Assembly (NCBI GenBank): GCA_013398955.1
Contig: VWPU01014912.1
Coordinates: 186,001-250,000, forward strand
Source: Callaeas wilsoni
Taxonomy: Eukaryota > Chordata > Aves > Passeriformes > Callaeidae
Reading direction: 5' to 3'
DNA length: 64,000 nucleotides
In this document: piece after piece, positions 12,766-23,349 of the stretch
Numbering within the stretch: the stretch's first letter is position 1
How the letters are laid out: the number at the start of each line of letters is the position of its first letter
Position numbers and translations under genes: made by a program
The notes under the pieces: model-generated
Told to the model about the DNA's origin: nothing
Seen by the model: only the letters and a program-made list of their open reading frames with translations
Databases searched by the model: none

Positions 12766-13033
12766 AGGAAAAGAGGTAATGGTTTTAAAATAAATGAGGG
12801 TCAATTCAGACTAGATATATGTAAGAAGTCTTTTAAAATGAGGTTGGTGAGACACTGGCACAGACTGCCCAGAGAGGTGGCAGACACCCCATCCTTGAAA
12901 ACATTAAACAGGTTTGATGGGGCTCTGAGCAACTTGATCAAGTTGAAGATGTCTCTGATCTTGGTAGGGGGGTTGGACTAAGTGGCCTTTAAAAGATCCC
13001 TTCCAAATTAAACCATTCTATGCTTCAATGATT
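12766..13033 (+). mobile_element. CR1 LINE 3' fragment
   Basis: Plus-strand CR1 of about 270 bp, from 'aaagaggtaatggttttaaa' through 'gagacactggcacagactgc', 'agctctgagcaacttgatca' (degenerate) and 'ggttggactaagtggccttt' to 'ccattctatgcttcaatgat'. The variant 'cttgatcaagttgaagatgt' matches the version in which 'gatctagttgaagatgtccc' replaces 'ggtctagtggaaggtgtccc', so it is a different subfamily from the copies at 3846, 18185 and 41058. Confidence 0.92.
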
Positions 13034-13677
13034 TTTTCAATGAAAACTGAGCGAGCTAGTACTGGTGTGGCATACCAACAAATGAATCAAAGTCTGGGCT
13101 CTTTGTACATTTTTCTGTGAAAAAACACTTATCAGAGCCCTAACCAGACCAAGGCTACCTACTCCAGCAGCATTTATGTTGCTGTTTATCTTCAGGATGA
13201 TTGACATAGAGGTGGAGCCTCCCTGAAGGCCAGAGCTGTGACTTTGCTTGACATCTGCAAAGTGCCATCCATCAGGTGAATTAATTATGACTCACAAGAT
13301 GATAGAAAGTGTGGCCAAGGCAGGTCAAATGCCCCGGCCCTGGCTGAAGCACAGGAAGTTAAGTGGTACTATTCGTAGCAATGACGCACGCTCCTGCCTA
13401 TCCATCATGATAAAAAGGACTGGCTTGTTTTCTGGCCGAGCCCTTTCTACTTACTTCCATTTATTTTCAATAATTTTGTGGTTCTCAGATGTGGATATCA
13501 CACCAAGGTAAACAGGAAGGTAGAATAGTTATAGGACTTAGCACTCATTAGTAGTGGACGTTTACTTGTTGAGCTGTCTGTGTGATGAATAAATGGTCTT
13601 ACTCATTAAAAAATCTATGAAATGACCACAGATGGTGTGTTGTAAAGCAGAACTCCAGTTGCAGCTGGAGAAGCAGA
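13034..13677. other. Intergenic, no gene seen
   Basis: Unique sequence with one 87-codon plus frame (13248-13511) of unrecognised content. Confidence 0.5.
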
Positions 13678-13796
13678 GGTAAAGAGGAAGAAAACTGAGG
13701 GACATACCCACGTGGTGAAACACTGGATGCCTCAGATGGCAGCAGAACCAGGGACTGAACAGAGATCTTCTGTTTCCCAGTCCAGACCTAGCCTAA
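13678..13796 (-). repeat. MIR-type SINE remnant, minus strand
   Basis: The plus strand reads 'agaggaagaaaactgaggga' and then 'ggcagcagaaccagggactg', 'aacagagatcttctgtttcc' and 'cagtccagacctagcc'. This follows the reverse complement of the MIR core ('gatgaggaaactgaggcaca', then 'tggcagagccgggattcgaa', then 'cccaggtcttctgactcc'). Spacing and order are right and divergence is high, as expected for MIR. Confidence 0.68.
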
Positions 13797-14278
13797 GTCT
13801 TGCAGTTAGGCCAGTTTCAACTTTGATATGTTTATGCTTTTCTGTCACTGCAGAGTAAGCATTATCCACTGGAGAGCACGTTTTCATCCCAAACTTGAAG
13901 GCTTAACAGCTAAAATTCCTCTTTTCCTCCTTTGCCTTGTCTTGGCTTTTTTCCTTCCCAGTAATGTGTATTCAAATATGCAGATGCTTCACTGAACTCA
14001 GGAGTGGATATTTCAGTGGTGACTTCACATGCTCCTTCTAAAGTCGTCTATTAAGCCATTTTCTTTAACTGTCTTTTAAATAAAACAGAGCTGGATTGTC
14101 AGACATTTCTTTTTATCTATATTGCTGTTCAGGCCTCATTTAATATGTAGACTCAAGACAGAAACTGCCAGACATATGTTTTCCTTCTCTAGAAAGACAC
14201 CAGTTTGACAGAAGAGGACTGGGAACTTCTGCAGTCAGAAGCAGCCTGATTCACAGAGTGAAATAACTGTTGCTGTTT

Positions 14279-14296
14279 CAGATCAGATCAGATCAG
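14279..14296. repeat. (GATCA)3 mini-repeat
   Basis: Three and a half tandem copies of a 5-bp unit (cagatcagatcagatcag). Confidence 0.85.
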
Positions 14297-14346
14297 CTTG
14301 AAAGACCATCCAAAGACAAACCTTGTCTCAGAGGGGCACCTAACCA

Positions 14347-14365
14347 CCAGTTACGCGGTAACTGG
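14347..14365. repeat. Perfect inverted repeat, 8-bp arms
   Basis: Arms ccagttac (14347-14354) and gtaactgg (14358-14365) around a gcg loop. The pairing can extend to 'aac/gtt' if a two-base bulge is allowed. It contains CpG in a CpG-poor setting. No transcript or terminator context is apparent. Confidence 0.8.
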
Positions 14366-15833
14366 GTTGTGGGGATCTTCCCGATGCGGTCCTGTTTCAT
14401 GGCTCTCTTGGGTTGGTTGTGGTCCCAGGACAGTGTCTGAAGGTCCTGCCTGCAGGGCTCAAGTCTAAGCAGGAAACACTTTCATATCATCTGGGGAGAG
14501 GAGGTTATGCAGAGGCTGGTGGAGCCTGTTCCTTTGGCAGGCACAGCAGGAGAAGACAACACACACCAGGGGAAGTTAAAAAGAAACCTTCAATGGGTGC
14601 AGTCTCCTTATAGCCACCATGGAGTTTTCCTGCCCAAATCAAGAGAATCAGCTTCCAGAACTATGAAAGGAACAAACAGGACGTGAACATGCATAGGAGC
14701 TTAAAAAGATCAAGTGTGCTCCAGGATCTGAAATGCAAACAGGAGAAAAATTTGATGTAGGAGCTGTAAGAGGCAGTAAAGGTTGCCCAAATTAGGAAGA
14801 GACTGGCACGGTGGAAGAAACACACAGCAGAACTGTGAGCTCTGTACCCGGACTATTTGTTTCTTAAAGGCTCTAGCAGCTTCAGGCTGGCAGGCCCTGA
14901 TAACCACTTGTGAGCTGGCTGATAAATGGGTCAGATGCATTCTGTCACGCCTGGCTGAGGATGCTGGCCATGAAACAAAAAGGGGGATTGGTGTGGAGTA
15001 GAAGGTCCATGTAGCCCATGCTGTTTGTGTCACTGCCCTGTGAGTCACTGCTGGACATAAAAAATAGTACCTTGAAGAAGAGCCTGGAAAAGACCGTGCA
15101 GTGAAGATAATCAGCAATGCCTGCTTCAATGGAATGTTCCTCAAACTTCCCTTAACTATGACCTGAGCCACTGAAATGCATTGTCAGAGTGATACCAGGG
15201 TGCTCATGTAAAAATTTCTATCTTCTTAATTATACCAGAAATATGACAGATACTTTTTTATTGCCTTAAAACAGTAACAGCAGCAGCAAAACCTAGTTTT
15301 TTATCTGTTAGTTTAAGGTCAGGAGGAGGGTGCACATATTCCATAATTTGTTATGGGAATACAAGACAAAAGTGAAGGAGACTGTCAGGGTTTGTCATGG
15401 TGCATTAGAAGGTCCAAAGGGGAAGCTGGCTTAATCCATCCAGAAAAGTTTGTTGCCTTGTCCCAGATCAGCAAATGTTGGACCTATTCCAGCTCAATCG
15501 AGTCCCAATGATCCCAGTGCAGGGCATCTAAATCCAGACTCTATTACTAATACAATTAAAATGGTTTCATTATGTCTCTATAGCTCAATACCTGCAAAGA
15601 ACTGTCTGAAATTCTGCTTTTACTTTCCATACCTGTAAAACAGGAGGTAATTTTATCAGCAGACCAGAAACAAGGATTATTCTTTTCTGTATACGTGCTC
15701 CAAAGTGCAGAGCATAGGTCATGGTTATTCTTTTTTCTTCATGAGCTATTCCACGTATTTCTCTCTCCCAAGGACAATCATGGCTCCACAATTCTCATGC
15801 TATTGCTTGTGGATGAGGGTGAGGTTGTGGCAA

Positions 15834-15890
15834 CATCCCTGGGCAGGGAGGGGTGAAACTAGATTATCTTTAAGGTCCCTTCCAGTCCCT
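15834..15890 (+). mobile_element. CR1 LINE 3'-end fragment (very short)
   Basis: Plus-strand remnant: 'catccctgggcagggagggg' then 'tgaaactagattatctttaa' and 'ggtcccttccag'. It lacks the terminal 'attctatgattc' repeats, so the extreme 3' end has been lost. Confidence 0.78.
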
Positions 15891-16551
15891 TGAGGCTGAA
15901 GGGGACAGACTATCAAGGTTCAGCTGATCTCAGCAGATGTCTTGGCTGCTTTGCTACTCCCCAGCCTTTTAAAAATAAACTGTGATGGGGTTTATTCCTA
16001 CATCACAGTCAAGCTACAGAACATGAACAATCACAAGAGTGGTGATGTTGTTTTCTACTTTTGATTTAAAGTGTTCCTAGGAGGACAGATGGGGAAGATA
16101 GAGTGACCCCTTTATTTAATTCATAGATTGGTGTCATCACTAACTCTTTACAGTTTGCTACCTTCAACAGCAGGGAAATGTTTGTCTCTCTCTACATGAC
16201 TGCTAAGAGCAGGCTTGAAGTGTTTCACATATCCCTAGGTGGTTACCAAAAGTATATCCATGTGGATATACTTATGTAAAGCTTAAAGAGAGTAAGTAAG
16301 AAGAACTGGTGCACTAAACATCTGCAATAAATGTATGCAGATTGGCAAGCAGTAAAAAATGAAGGGGTTATAAAAGTCCAGAGGAATCTGAAGGATTCAA
16401 GCTCAAGACATTAAAAAAAAGGAAAAGAATGGATATCAGTCAGTGCTATTTAATTCAGAAGAAAATTTGATTAAGAAAAAGGAAGTTTCTGATTAACATA
16501 ATGAAATATTTTCCTAATGATCAGATCCCCTAGGGAAGCAGAATAAATATA
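15891..16551. other. Intergenic, no gene seen
   Basis: AT-rich unique sequence with a near-perfect palindrome at 16251-16272 and several A-rich runs (16410-16430). No frame of interest. Confidence 0.55.
16251..16272. repeat. Palindrome, 10-bp arms
   Basis: Arms agtatatcca (16251-16260) and tggatatact (16263-16272) are perfect reverse complements separated by 'tg'. The tight spacing favours a chance or cruciform-type palindrome over an RNA hairpin. Confidence 0.85.
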
Positions 16552-16580
16552 ACAATAATAATAATAATAATAATAATAAT

Positions 16581-16633
<53 letters not shown>
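16552..16633. repeat. Compound microsatellite (ATA)n(ATG)n
   Basis: About 29 bases of ATA triplets run directly into about 53 bases of ATG triplets (near 17-18 uninterrupted units). The long pure ATG array should be unstable in length. It sits about 35 bp upstream of a CR1 copy and is not part of any open reading frame. Confidence 0.95.
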
Positions 16634-16667
16634 AAAAAAATTAAACATCTGAACCTGGAGTGACCTG

Positions 16668-16877
16668 AACATGAGAAAGAACTTTACTGTGCGGGTGACT
16701 GCTCACTGGAACAGGTTACCCGGAGAGGTTGTGGAGTCTCCCTCACTGGAGATATTCAAGAACCATCCAGATGCAGTCCTGTGCCATGTGCTCTAGGATG
16801 ACCCTGCTTGAGCAGAGAGGTTGGACCAGACGACCCACCCAGAGCTCCCTCCCAGCCTGATCCATTCTGTGATTCTG
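16668..16877 (+). mobile_element. CR1 LINE 3' fragment (second 3'-end type)
   Basis: Plus-strand CR1 of about 210 bp, from 'acatgagaaagaactttact' through 'aggttgtggagtctccctca', 'ctggagatattcaagaacca' and 'cctgcttgagcagagaggtt' to 'tccattctgtgattctgg'. The 'cctgcttgagcag' and 'attctgtgattctg' endings mark the same 3'-end type as the long copy at 23350 and differ from the 'tctagtggaaggtgtccc' type. Confidence 0.92.
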
Positions 16878-17943
16878 GTCTGGTAGATTCACTTCTTAGG
16901 TTTACTATACTGTATAATTCAAAGTGGAGCTAGATAAATCTGTACCAGTGCAAAAGCCTGTCTCTATTTCTCAGTAGCCCAAACCAGAGAGATGTGGACC
17001 AAGCTCCTCATCACTTTGGCACCATTCAGAATTTTAACGGAAAAAGAAAACAAGCTGTTTCCAATTACTGTAGATCCATACCCAAATCACAATGCTGAGG
17101 CACCCTCTATACAACCAGAGAGCTTCATTGACCCAAAGCAAGTCTGAATTCATAACTTCAGCATTGGGAGATTGATTCTCTGTAAGGAAAACCTCTGAAA
17201 CTGCAGAACTGCTGTACAAGTCTCTCCCTGACCCAAACATCTGCTTGTTACTTGGATGCAGTGTGGTCTACATTTCTTACTCAATGGTAATTCCCAGCAG
17301 TTTGTAACGGGCCCTTAGTAATCCTTAACTTATGGCAACAACTGTTGGAAGGCAGCCCAGGAGGGCGGTTGGGTTGATAGCTTGACTGAAGGCAGGAGAT
17401 GCTTCTCATCGCAGCTTTGATGGAGAGGAGAGTCAGGGCCACTGAGTAACATCACCAAGCTTCAGAGTATCCCGATGTTCTTGCTTTTGTGAGGCACACA
17501 CTTTGGAGATCTGGAAATTGCCAGCTTGTTCCAGCTTTGTAGTACCCTCAGGGAGGAAGCAAACACTCTGCTGACTCTGAAGATGTGCAACTCTTAACTG
17601 CACTAATTCAATACTAACAGCGAGTCAAGGCGAACAGACCTACCACTACAGAGAGGACACCAAAATGGAAAGGCATTTAATTGACAGATGTGAACTGCTT
17701 AGCATTAGTGGAGACAATGAAATACCACATTTGTGAGCAGTAACGCAGACTTTATCTGATGTACAGTACATCTGTGCCTTAAATTTCCTCTAGAGCGCAG
17801 CTGGGTGTTAATCCCCTTTCCTTGTTATACCCTTCTCTGGCAGTGAATACACTTGTCAATTAAAATATGTTCTTTGAAGTTATTTCAAGCTTTCCAGAGT
17901 AAAGAATTGTGAAGTCTCACTGTGACCCAGGATTAATTAAGAA
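16878..17943. other. Intergenic, no gene seen
   Basis: Unique sequence; one 68-codon minus frame (17034-17240), unrecognised. No other feature seen. Confidence 0.5.
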
Positions 17944-17999
17944 GGGCCAAATTTGATCTCATTTATGGGAGTGTAAATGTGTTGTAACGCAATTCCCAG
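17944..17999 (+). repeat. Unnamed ancient palindromic repeat, copy 1
   Basis: 'gggccaaatttgatctcatt' is followed by 'tatgggagtgtaaatgtg' and 'ttgtaacgcaattccc'. The order (gccaaatt-tgatctcattta, gtgtaaat, gtaac) is shared with the copies at 58391 and 59331, allowing for divergence. I cannot name the family. It resembles a palindromic element I associate with turtle, crocodile and bird genomes, which is inference. Confidence 0.45.
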
Positions 18000-18184
18000 C
18001 CTAGCAAGAGAAGACATTTACTCTTGGTTGGTAATTTTATTTTTGTTTTTTTAAAATCTTTGGTCAGGAAAAATTAAGGTAGTTTTATTCTTCAGCTTAT
18101 AGTCTGTGGACTCCAAGTGGATTTCAGTGTTGCACAGCTGCAAGTCCTTCCTTTAAAATAAACCCAGCTCTGAGACAACTTTGG

Positions 18185-18625
18185 GCCATGAAGATGATGA
18201 GAGGACTGGAGCACATCTCTTGCAAATGACAGGCTGAGAGAGTTGGAGTTGTGCAGCATGAAGAAGAGAAGGGTTCAGGGAGACCTTAGAGCCCCTTCCA
18301 GCATCTAAAGGGGCTACAAGAGAGCTGGAGAGGGACTTTTGACAGGGCATGTAGTGACAGGACAAGGGGGAATGCCTTCAGACTGAAAGACAGTAGGTTT
18401 AGATTAGATATTAGGAAGAAATTCGTTCCCAAGAGGGAGGTGAGGCACTGGCACTGTTTGCCCAGACAAACTGTGGATGACCCATCCCTGGAAGTGTTCA
18501 AGGTCAGGTCGGACGGGGCTTTGAGAAACTTGGTCTAGTGGAAGGTGCCCCTGCCCATGGCAGGACAGTTGGAACTACATGATCTTTATTGTCCATTGCA
18601 ACTCAGATAATTCTGTGATTCTGTT
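18185..18625 (+). mobile_element. CR1 LINE 3' fragment (about 440 bp)
   Basis: Plus-strand CR1 starting in the ORF2 coding tail ('gatgatgagaggactggagc', then 'acaggctgagagagttggag') and running through 'ggagaccttagagccccttc', 'tagattagatattaggaaga' and 'ttggtctagtggaaggtgcc' to the terminal 'attctgtgattctg'. Several single-base indels break the frame. The minus-strand frames at 18153-18365 and 18286-18501 are antisense to it and are not genes. Confidence 0.94.
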
Positions 18626-21159
18626 ATAAGTTATCCAGATAACCATAAGATGTAATCTGCTGAAATATTTACCAATAAAAGAGAAAACTTATCTTGTTTA
18701 TCATCTGTCTTTTGAAGTGTCTCATCTCTAGACATCTCTGGACTACATCTGTACTAACAATCCTTCCACTGATGGTGTGAGTGAAATGGACACAGTATTG
18801 AAAATTAGATCCTCATATTCTGTTTTGTTCTTTTATTATATATGCTCAGCCAGAATGGGATGAAATCAATTGCTCATATCTGGTAATGATTTGCTGTATA
18901 ATAAGATATTATTTAAAATTATCATTGCTACATATTGTGTCTCATGGAGAAGGATGCAGAATCCAATATTCAAAGTGGTCCTGCAACTGCATGAAAGCTC
19001 TCATATCAGACTAGAGACACTCACAGACAAGCCTAGTTCAGTATCAGATGTATATAACTCTTCCACATGAATTGAAAACATAATTCCTTAGATGCACATA
19101 AGTTAGTAGAAAGATTCACAACTCTTTCCAGTTAAGTAATGATGCTATAGATTGAGTTTGCATATGGAAAGCATGCTGTATATACAAAATTGAGGTGTGG
19201 CATGGAAATCTCACATGAGCTGTTGTGGGAACAGTAAGACACCCCTTGACAAGCTTGCTACCATGCTACTGAGAAGGCCTGGAGAGCATTTGAAGGATGT
19301 AACAGAGTTTTCCCTTTAAACTGATAAAAAGAAAGGACAACAAAGGTCATTTTGATGATCAAACTAGTTTCATTGTGTATTTGAGATGTTGCTGATCATT
19401 GGAGAGGGAGCTATCCAGGAGAGGAAGGGCAGGGAGAAGACCAAAGCCATGTAGCTGGTGACAGCAAATGCAAATAGAAACCCATTGCCCATGATTCACA
19501 TTTAATAGAGTTTTACTTATTTTACAGAAATAAATGAATACAGGAGAGATAAAGTGGCAAAAAAGATTTGATAATATTTTACAGTGGAAGTCCAATAGTA
19601 CAGCACTGCTCTTTCAACAATATAGAAAGAAAAACAGTAAAAAAAGAAATCACCAGCTGAGTGTTTGGACATGTTCCTTGACTATTTCATTAATCCACCT
19701 TCATTTATTTCTAGCTTGATGGTGTGATCCATAGCAGTTGATTAAACTGTAGAGAGTGGCAATTTATTCAGCTAATGTGAAGTAAATGAAAGATAAGCAC
19801 ATGTTACATGAGTCTTGCAAAATTTGATACAATAATAAACTCTAACTCCCTGTGCCTTCTTCAAAACATTAACAAAGTATCATCACACTTCTGTATTGTA
19901 TTACAATCAGGTATTATTGCCAACACACGGAATTTAATAGACGAATTAGAGATCAGTGATTTCTTAGGAGTCTATTTGGAAAACAAAGTACACTGAGCGC
20001 CCTCATTCCCCTTTGCATTTGACCTGTATATATGCAGCTAAATTTTGCTTCTTTGGGAAGGTTGTGAACATAAATAATTTCATCCAGTATTCATGTTGCT
20101 TTCATAATTGCATTTTACTGCAATGAAACATTAAGTTAAAAAGTCCAAATATGTATGAGAAAAAACAAAAGCAATAAACTTCTTTTGCTATTTAGTTCTT
20201 TGAGTGACATTCTTGAATATTTTAATGTTATTTAGTGATAGAATCGTGTGGCATTCATTCCACACGTGTAAATGGAAACAAGATCTAGCCTCCTATTATA
20301 GGATGTTTGTGTATATTATTTTTTAAGTGGAAGCTGGTAGAAGAAAAATCAGTCCACTGAGTTACTTCAGAATTATTTCCAATGGGTTTCAGCACTTTAA
20401 AGTGCTTCTAAAATTATATTAACTGAAACTCAAGTAGAACCCTGTTGAGTACACTCATGATGCTGCAACTACAATCACGAGGCTTAGAGAACTGTGTTTC
20501 ACAGATGTACACAGCCTTGATGTCTCTAGTGCCCATGTAATGTTCTCCTTTTCTCTCTCCACATGGTTTCTTCCCTTTGCTCATTTTTCTTATTGTATTT
20601 TATTTTTTTTACAAGGGCGAGAGGAGGGAAAACACAGCTGTTGACTCTCACAGATCTGCAACGTGGCAAGACAAATCTCAGAGGCGGTCAAGACTCAAGG
20701 GCTTGCTGGGAAGCCTGTGCCTTTTGGCTTCTCTCTATTATTTCTTGATCAGCATTCATCAGTATTGCCTTTGGGAAGAGAAAAGAAGAAGGAATGGGAA
20801 ACAAGGGTCTGATCTTTGTGCTGTCCATTGGGCTTGCTCACTGTACAGCCTCTTAAATAGCAAGTCCCCTAACTTCTTTGGAGTATTTCTTTAAGTAAAG
20901 AAGCAATTCACTATAATCAACAACATCAGTCTTTTGTAAAGTAACAATTCCCTTTCGAAACCTAAGATCTGCTTCTGTGTCCTTCTTAAACCCTGCCTCT
21001 ATTCTTTCCTTACAGTAGTTGTCTGTCATCTTCCTAAAAAAACCCCTATTTAAATCCTTTCCCTGATCCTACACTCACTGTGTGGTTTTATACATTATTT
21101 TGTTATCTGACTTAGCTTGTCCAGCCAGAGCTTTGGGAAAGGGTATCAGAGACAGGGAC
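18626..21159. other. Intergenic, no gene seen
   Basis: About 2.5 kb of AT-rich unique sequence with a hairpin at 20245-20266. Two overlapping plus frames at 20563-20894 (61 and 105 codons) are unrecognised. No recognised repeat. Confidence 0.5.
20245..20266. repeat. Inverted repeat, 7-bp arms
   Basis: Arms cgtgtgg (20245-20251) and ccacacg (20260-20266) with an 8-base loop. Both arms carry a CpG. Short, with no gene context. Confidence 0.8.
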
Positions 21160-21300
21160 ACCCAGGTAAGTGACCTATTGCACTCTGCCACTGCCCTGAT
21201 GTTTACCTTGGGCAAGTCAATAGCAAATGGGTAACATTAAAAAGCTGCATTTGCCTATATTTAATAGTGCATGTTATATAAATGACATTATAACTTCTGC
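21160..21300 (+). repeat. MIR-type SINE remnant
   Basis: The best MIR match in the window: 'cactctgccactgccctgat' followed by 'gtttaccttgggcaagtcaa'. The MIR core pattern is 'gctctgccactnnctngctg' then 'tgtgaccttgggcaagtcac'. The tail 'caaatgggtaacattaaaaa' is weaker. Insertion limits are approximate. Confidence 0.75.
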
Positions 21301-21387
21301 TTACTGGCAGAGGAATACTCTGTTTAAATTATATCCACCTAGTGATAATGAAGTGGACAAGAACTTTTCCAAGTTTGAAGAATAGCA

Positions 21388-21458
21388 TAAAAAAAAAGGG
21401 AAAAAAACTAAAAAAAAAACTAAAAAAAAAAACCTAAAAAAAAAAAAAATTAAAAAAG
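21388..21458. repeat. A-rich (A9-13 CT) repeat
   Basis: About 70 bases of A interrupted at near-regular intervals by CT, CCT or TT. It looks like a decayed poly(A) array. No retrogene body is visible upstream. Confidence 0.85.
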
Positions 21459-21538
21459 TTGCGAATCAATCCAGAGAGATTAGAGTCAAGAATTAGTCTC
21501 AGAAAGTTGTAACAGAGGTCAGAGGTTCCATTTTAATG

Positions 21539-21820
21539 AATCACAGAATCACAAAATCAGTTAGGTTGGAGAAGACCTCAGAGATCACTGAGTTCCTATG
21601 ACCAAACACCACCATGGCAATAGACCATGGCAGTGAGTGCCACATCCAGTCTTTGCTTAAACACCTTCAGGGGTGGTGACTCCACCACCTCCCCGGGCAG
21701 CCCATTCCAAACTCTAATCACTCCTTCTGAGAAGAAATTATCCCTAATGTCCAACCTAAAACTCTCCTGGCACAGCTTAGACTATGTCCTCTTGTCCAAT
21801 CCGTAGCTGCCTGGGAGAAG
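21539..21820 (-). mobile_element. CR1 LINE fragment, J-like type
   Basis: Minus-strand CR1 relative of about 280 bp. The plus strand reads 'aatcacagaatcacaaaatc', 'aggttggagaagacctcaga', 'gatcactgagttcctatgac', 'ggggtggtgactccaccacc', 'cctccccgggcagcccattc' and 'tcctcttgtccaatccgtag'. The 'gtgactccaccacctccccg' and 'ccatgg...gccaca' wording differs from the majority CR1 here and fits what I recall as the CR1-J group of neoavian birds; the subfamily is tentative. The frames on both strands at 21718-22111 are not genes. Confidence 0.87.
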
Positions 21821-22055
21821 TAAAACTGGCCATGAAACATCAAGCTTTGCAAGACGCTGAGGCTCTCTCCATCCATCTGAGATACTGTTTCCTTGGCCAC
21901 AGAGTCTGATCTGAGCACTGGCCTTAGTGAAACTCCAATTCACAAAGCAAAAACCAGGGAAAATGGTGAAATACAAAGCAGCTGGAAAATAAATCCACTA
22001 ACAAACTCCAGGCACAGATCTGATCCCTCGCAGAATCAAGCCGGAGAAAAGGACA

Positions 22056-22202
22056 GCATCCTGGAAGTGTTCAAGGCCAGGCTGGATGGGGCTTCGAGCA
22101 ACCTCGTCTAGTGAAAGGTGTCTTTGCCCTTGGCAGTGGGGTTGGATCTAGATGGTCTTTATGGTCCCTTGCAATCCAAACCACCCTAGAATTCTGATTC
22201 TA
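22056..22202 (+). mobile_element. CR1 LINE 3'-end fragment
   Basis: Plus-strand 3' end of about 147 bp: 'catcctggaagtgttcaagg', 'ccaggctggatggggcttcg', 'agcaacctcgtctagtgaaa', 'ggttggatctagatggtctt' and 'atggtcccttgcaatccaaa', ending 'agaattctgattct'. It lies 236 bp downstream of the opposite-strand J-like copy and is an independent insertion. Confidence 0.9.
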
Positions 22203-22766
22203 AAATTTGACCAAAGCAAACTCTGTAGCATTTGCTAAGCTTTTGTTCTGTTACAAAGAAATTAATTGTTGCATTCTTCTCTAACTTGCATTTCTGAGTA
22301 ATTTGTTTTTAATTAAGCCTCTGGTTGTCACATTTTCTTGGATCTTGCTATTGTGTCCCTAAAACCACCTTCTATGTTCTGAGTCTGCTTTTTTCTGTTC
22401 TTGTCCTAAAGAAAAAGTCGTGTTGTGGATGTATCCAATTCCACCTTCTTCTGCCTTGATTAGGGGAACTGACTGTTGAGTCTGAACTGAGCACAACCCT
22501 TCCCTTCTTGTCATTATTTATCACCCTTTCTAAAGGTACTTCCTGGTCAGATCCCAGACTCCTAGGGTTCAATGTACCATCAGTACTAACATTTTTAGTA
22601 GTCTTGAATCACAGAAAGTTATGGAAAAGCAGGGATTTCATTTGACAAAACACTCAAGTGCATTTGCACTAATTCCCTACCATTATCTTACTGTATTTTA
22701 TGGTTTCTGCCAGGCATAGATAGTTTTCATTACCATTGTGAGGTAAATGGAAGCTTTACCATTAAA
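22203..22766. other. Intergenic, no gene seen
   Basis: Unique AT-rich sequence. No repeat or frame of note. Confidence 0.55.
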
Positions 22767-22821
22767 TGGAGGCTGGAACTGGGTGATTAAGGTCCATTCC
22801 AACCCAATCCTTTCAATGAAA
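22767..22821 (+). mobile_element. CR1 LINE 3'-end fragment (degenerate)
   Basis: 'tggaggctggaactgggtga' followed by 'ttaaggtccattccaaccca' and 'atcctttcaatga' matches the last 55 bp of CR1 ('ggggttggaactagatgatc', 'tttaaggtcccttccaaccc', 'aaaccattctatga') with substitutions and small gaps. Everything 5' of it is gone. Confidence 0.7.
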
Positions 22822-23050
22822 TGCTGGAAAAACAATGCACTGAAGACATGTCCTTTGGAAGAAATCCTGCTTCCTTTCCTTCTAGACTGCAGCAGCTCAG
22901 AGCTGCATATCCTCCGCTGGAGAATTGCTGTCCATTCCTAGCACCCTGCACAACCTTATCACAACATCCCAGCCCTTAACACAGCCAACCATTCTCATCC
23001 AAACACAGCCTTGGGTTGCTGTCTCACAGGACAAAGAGCAGCTCTGAAAG

Positions 23051-23261
23051 GAAAAAAGCAAGCAAACAAAAAACCCCAAAAATCAAGCCAAAACAAACCA
23101 AACCAAATCCCACCAAAACAAATAAACAAACAACAAAAAACACCCCCCAAAAAACTCAAAACCAAACAAGCCAAAAAACCCAAAAAAACACATGCTGATA
23201 AAAAAAGCAAAACAAAAAAACCAAAACAAAACAAAAAAAACCCAAACAACCAAAGAAACAT
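23051..23261. repeat. A/C-only low-complexity tract
   Basis: About 210 bases made almost entirely of A and C (units such as aaacc, aaaac, aaccaa), with only a handful of G and T. Lysine/proline/asparagine-rich frames read through it on the plus strand and phenylalanine-rich frames on the minus strand. These are composition artefacts, not proteins. It lies about 90 bp upstream of the long CR1. Confidence 0.9.
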
Positions 23262-23349
23262 CATTTTTGATTTGGTCTCTTCTGTGTATAGATGGAGGCT
23301 AGTTTTGAATTGACATCCTTGCAAAACTAGAAGCAGTGCCCAGGTCAGA

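Larger units (their letters stand above)
13797..15833. other. Intergenic, no gene seen
   Basis: Unique DNA containing the GATCA mini-repeat at 14279-14296 and a hairpin at 14347-14365. A 153-codon minus frame (14710-15171) has no recognisable domain. A faint MIR-like 'tttccatacctgtaaaacag' lies near 15625-15645. Confidence 0.5.

Noticed and set aside
14710..15171. 153-codon minus-strand frame
   Set aside because: No recognisable family or motif; short frames overlap it on the other strand.
23011..23324. Lysine/proline-rich plus frame and phenylalanine-rich, membrane-like minus frame
   Set aside because: Both are produced by the A/C-only low-complexity tract.
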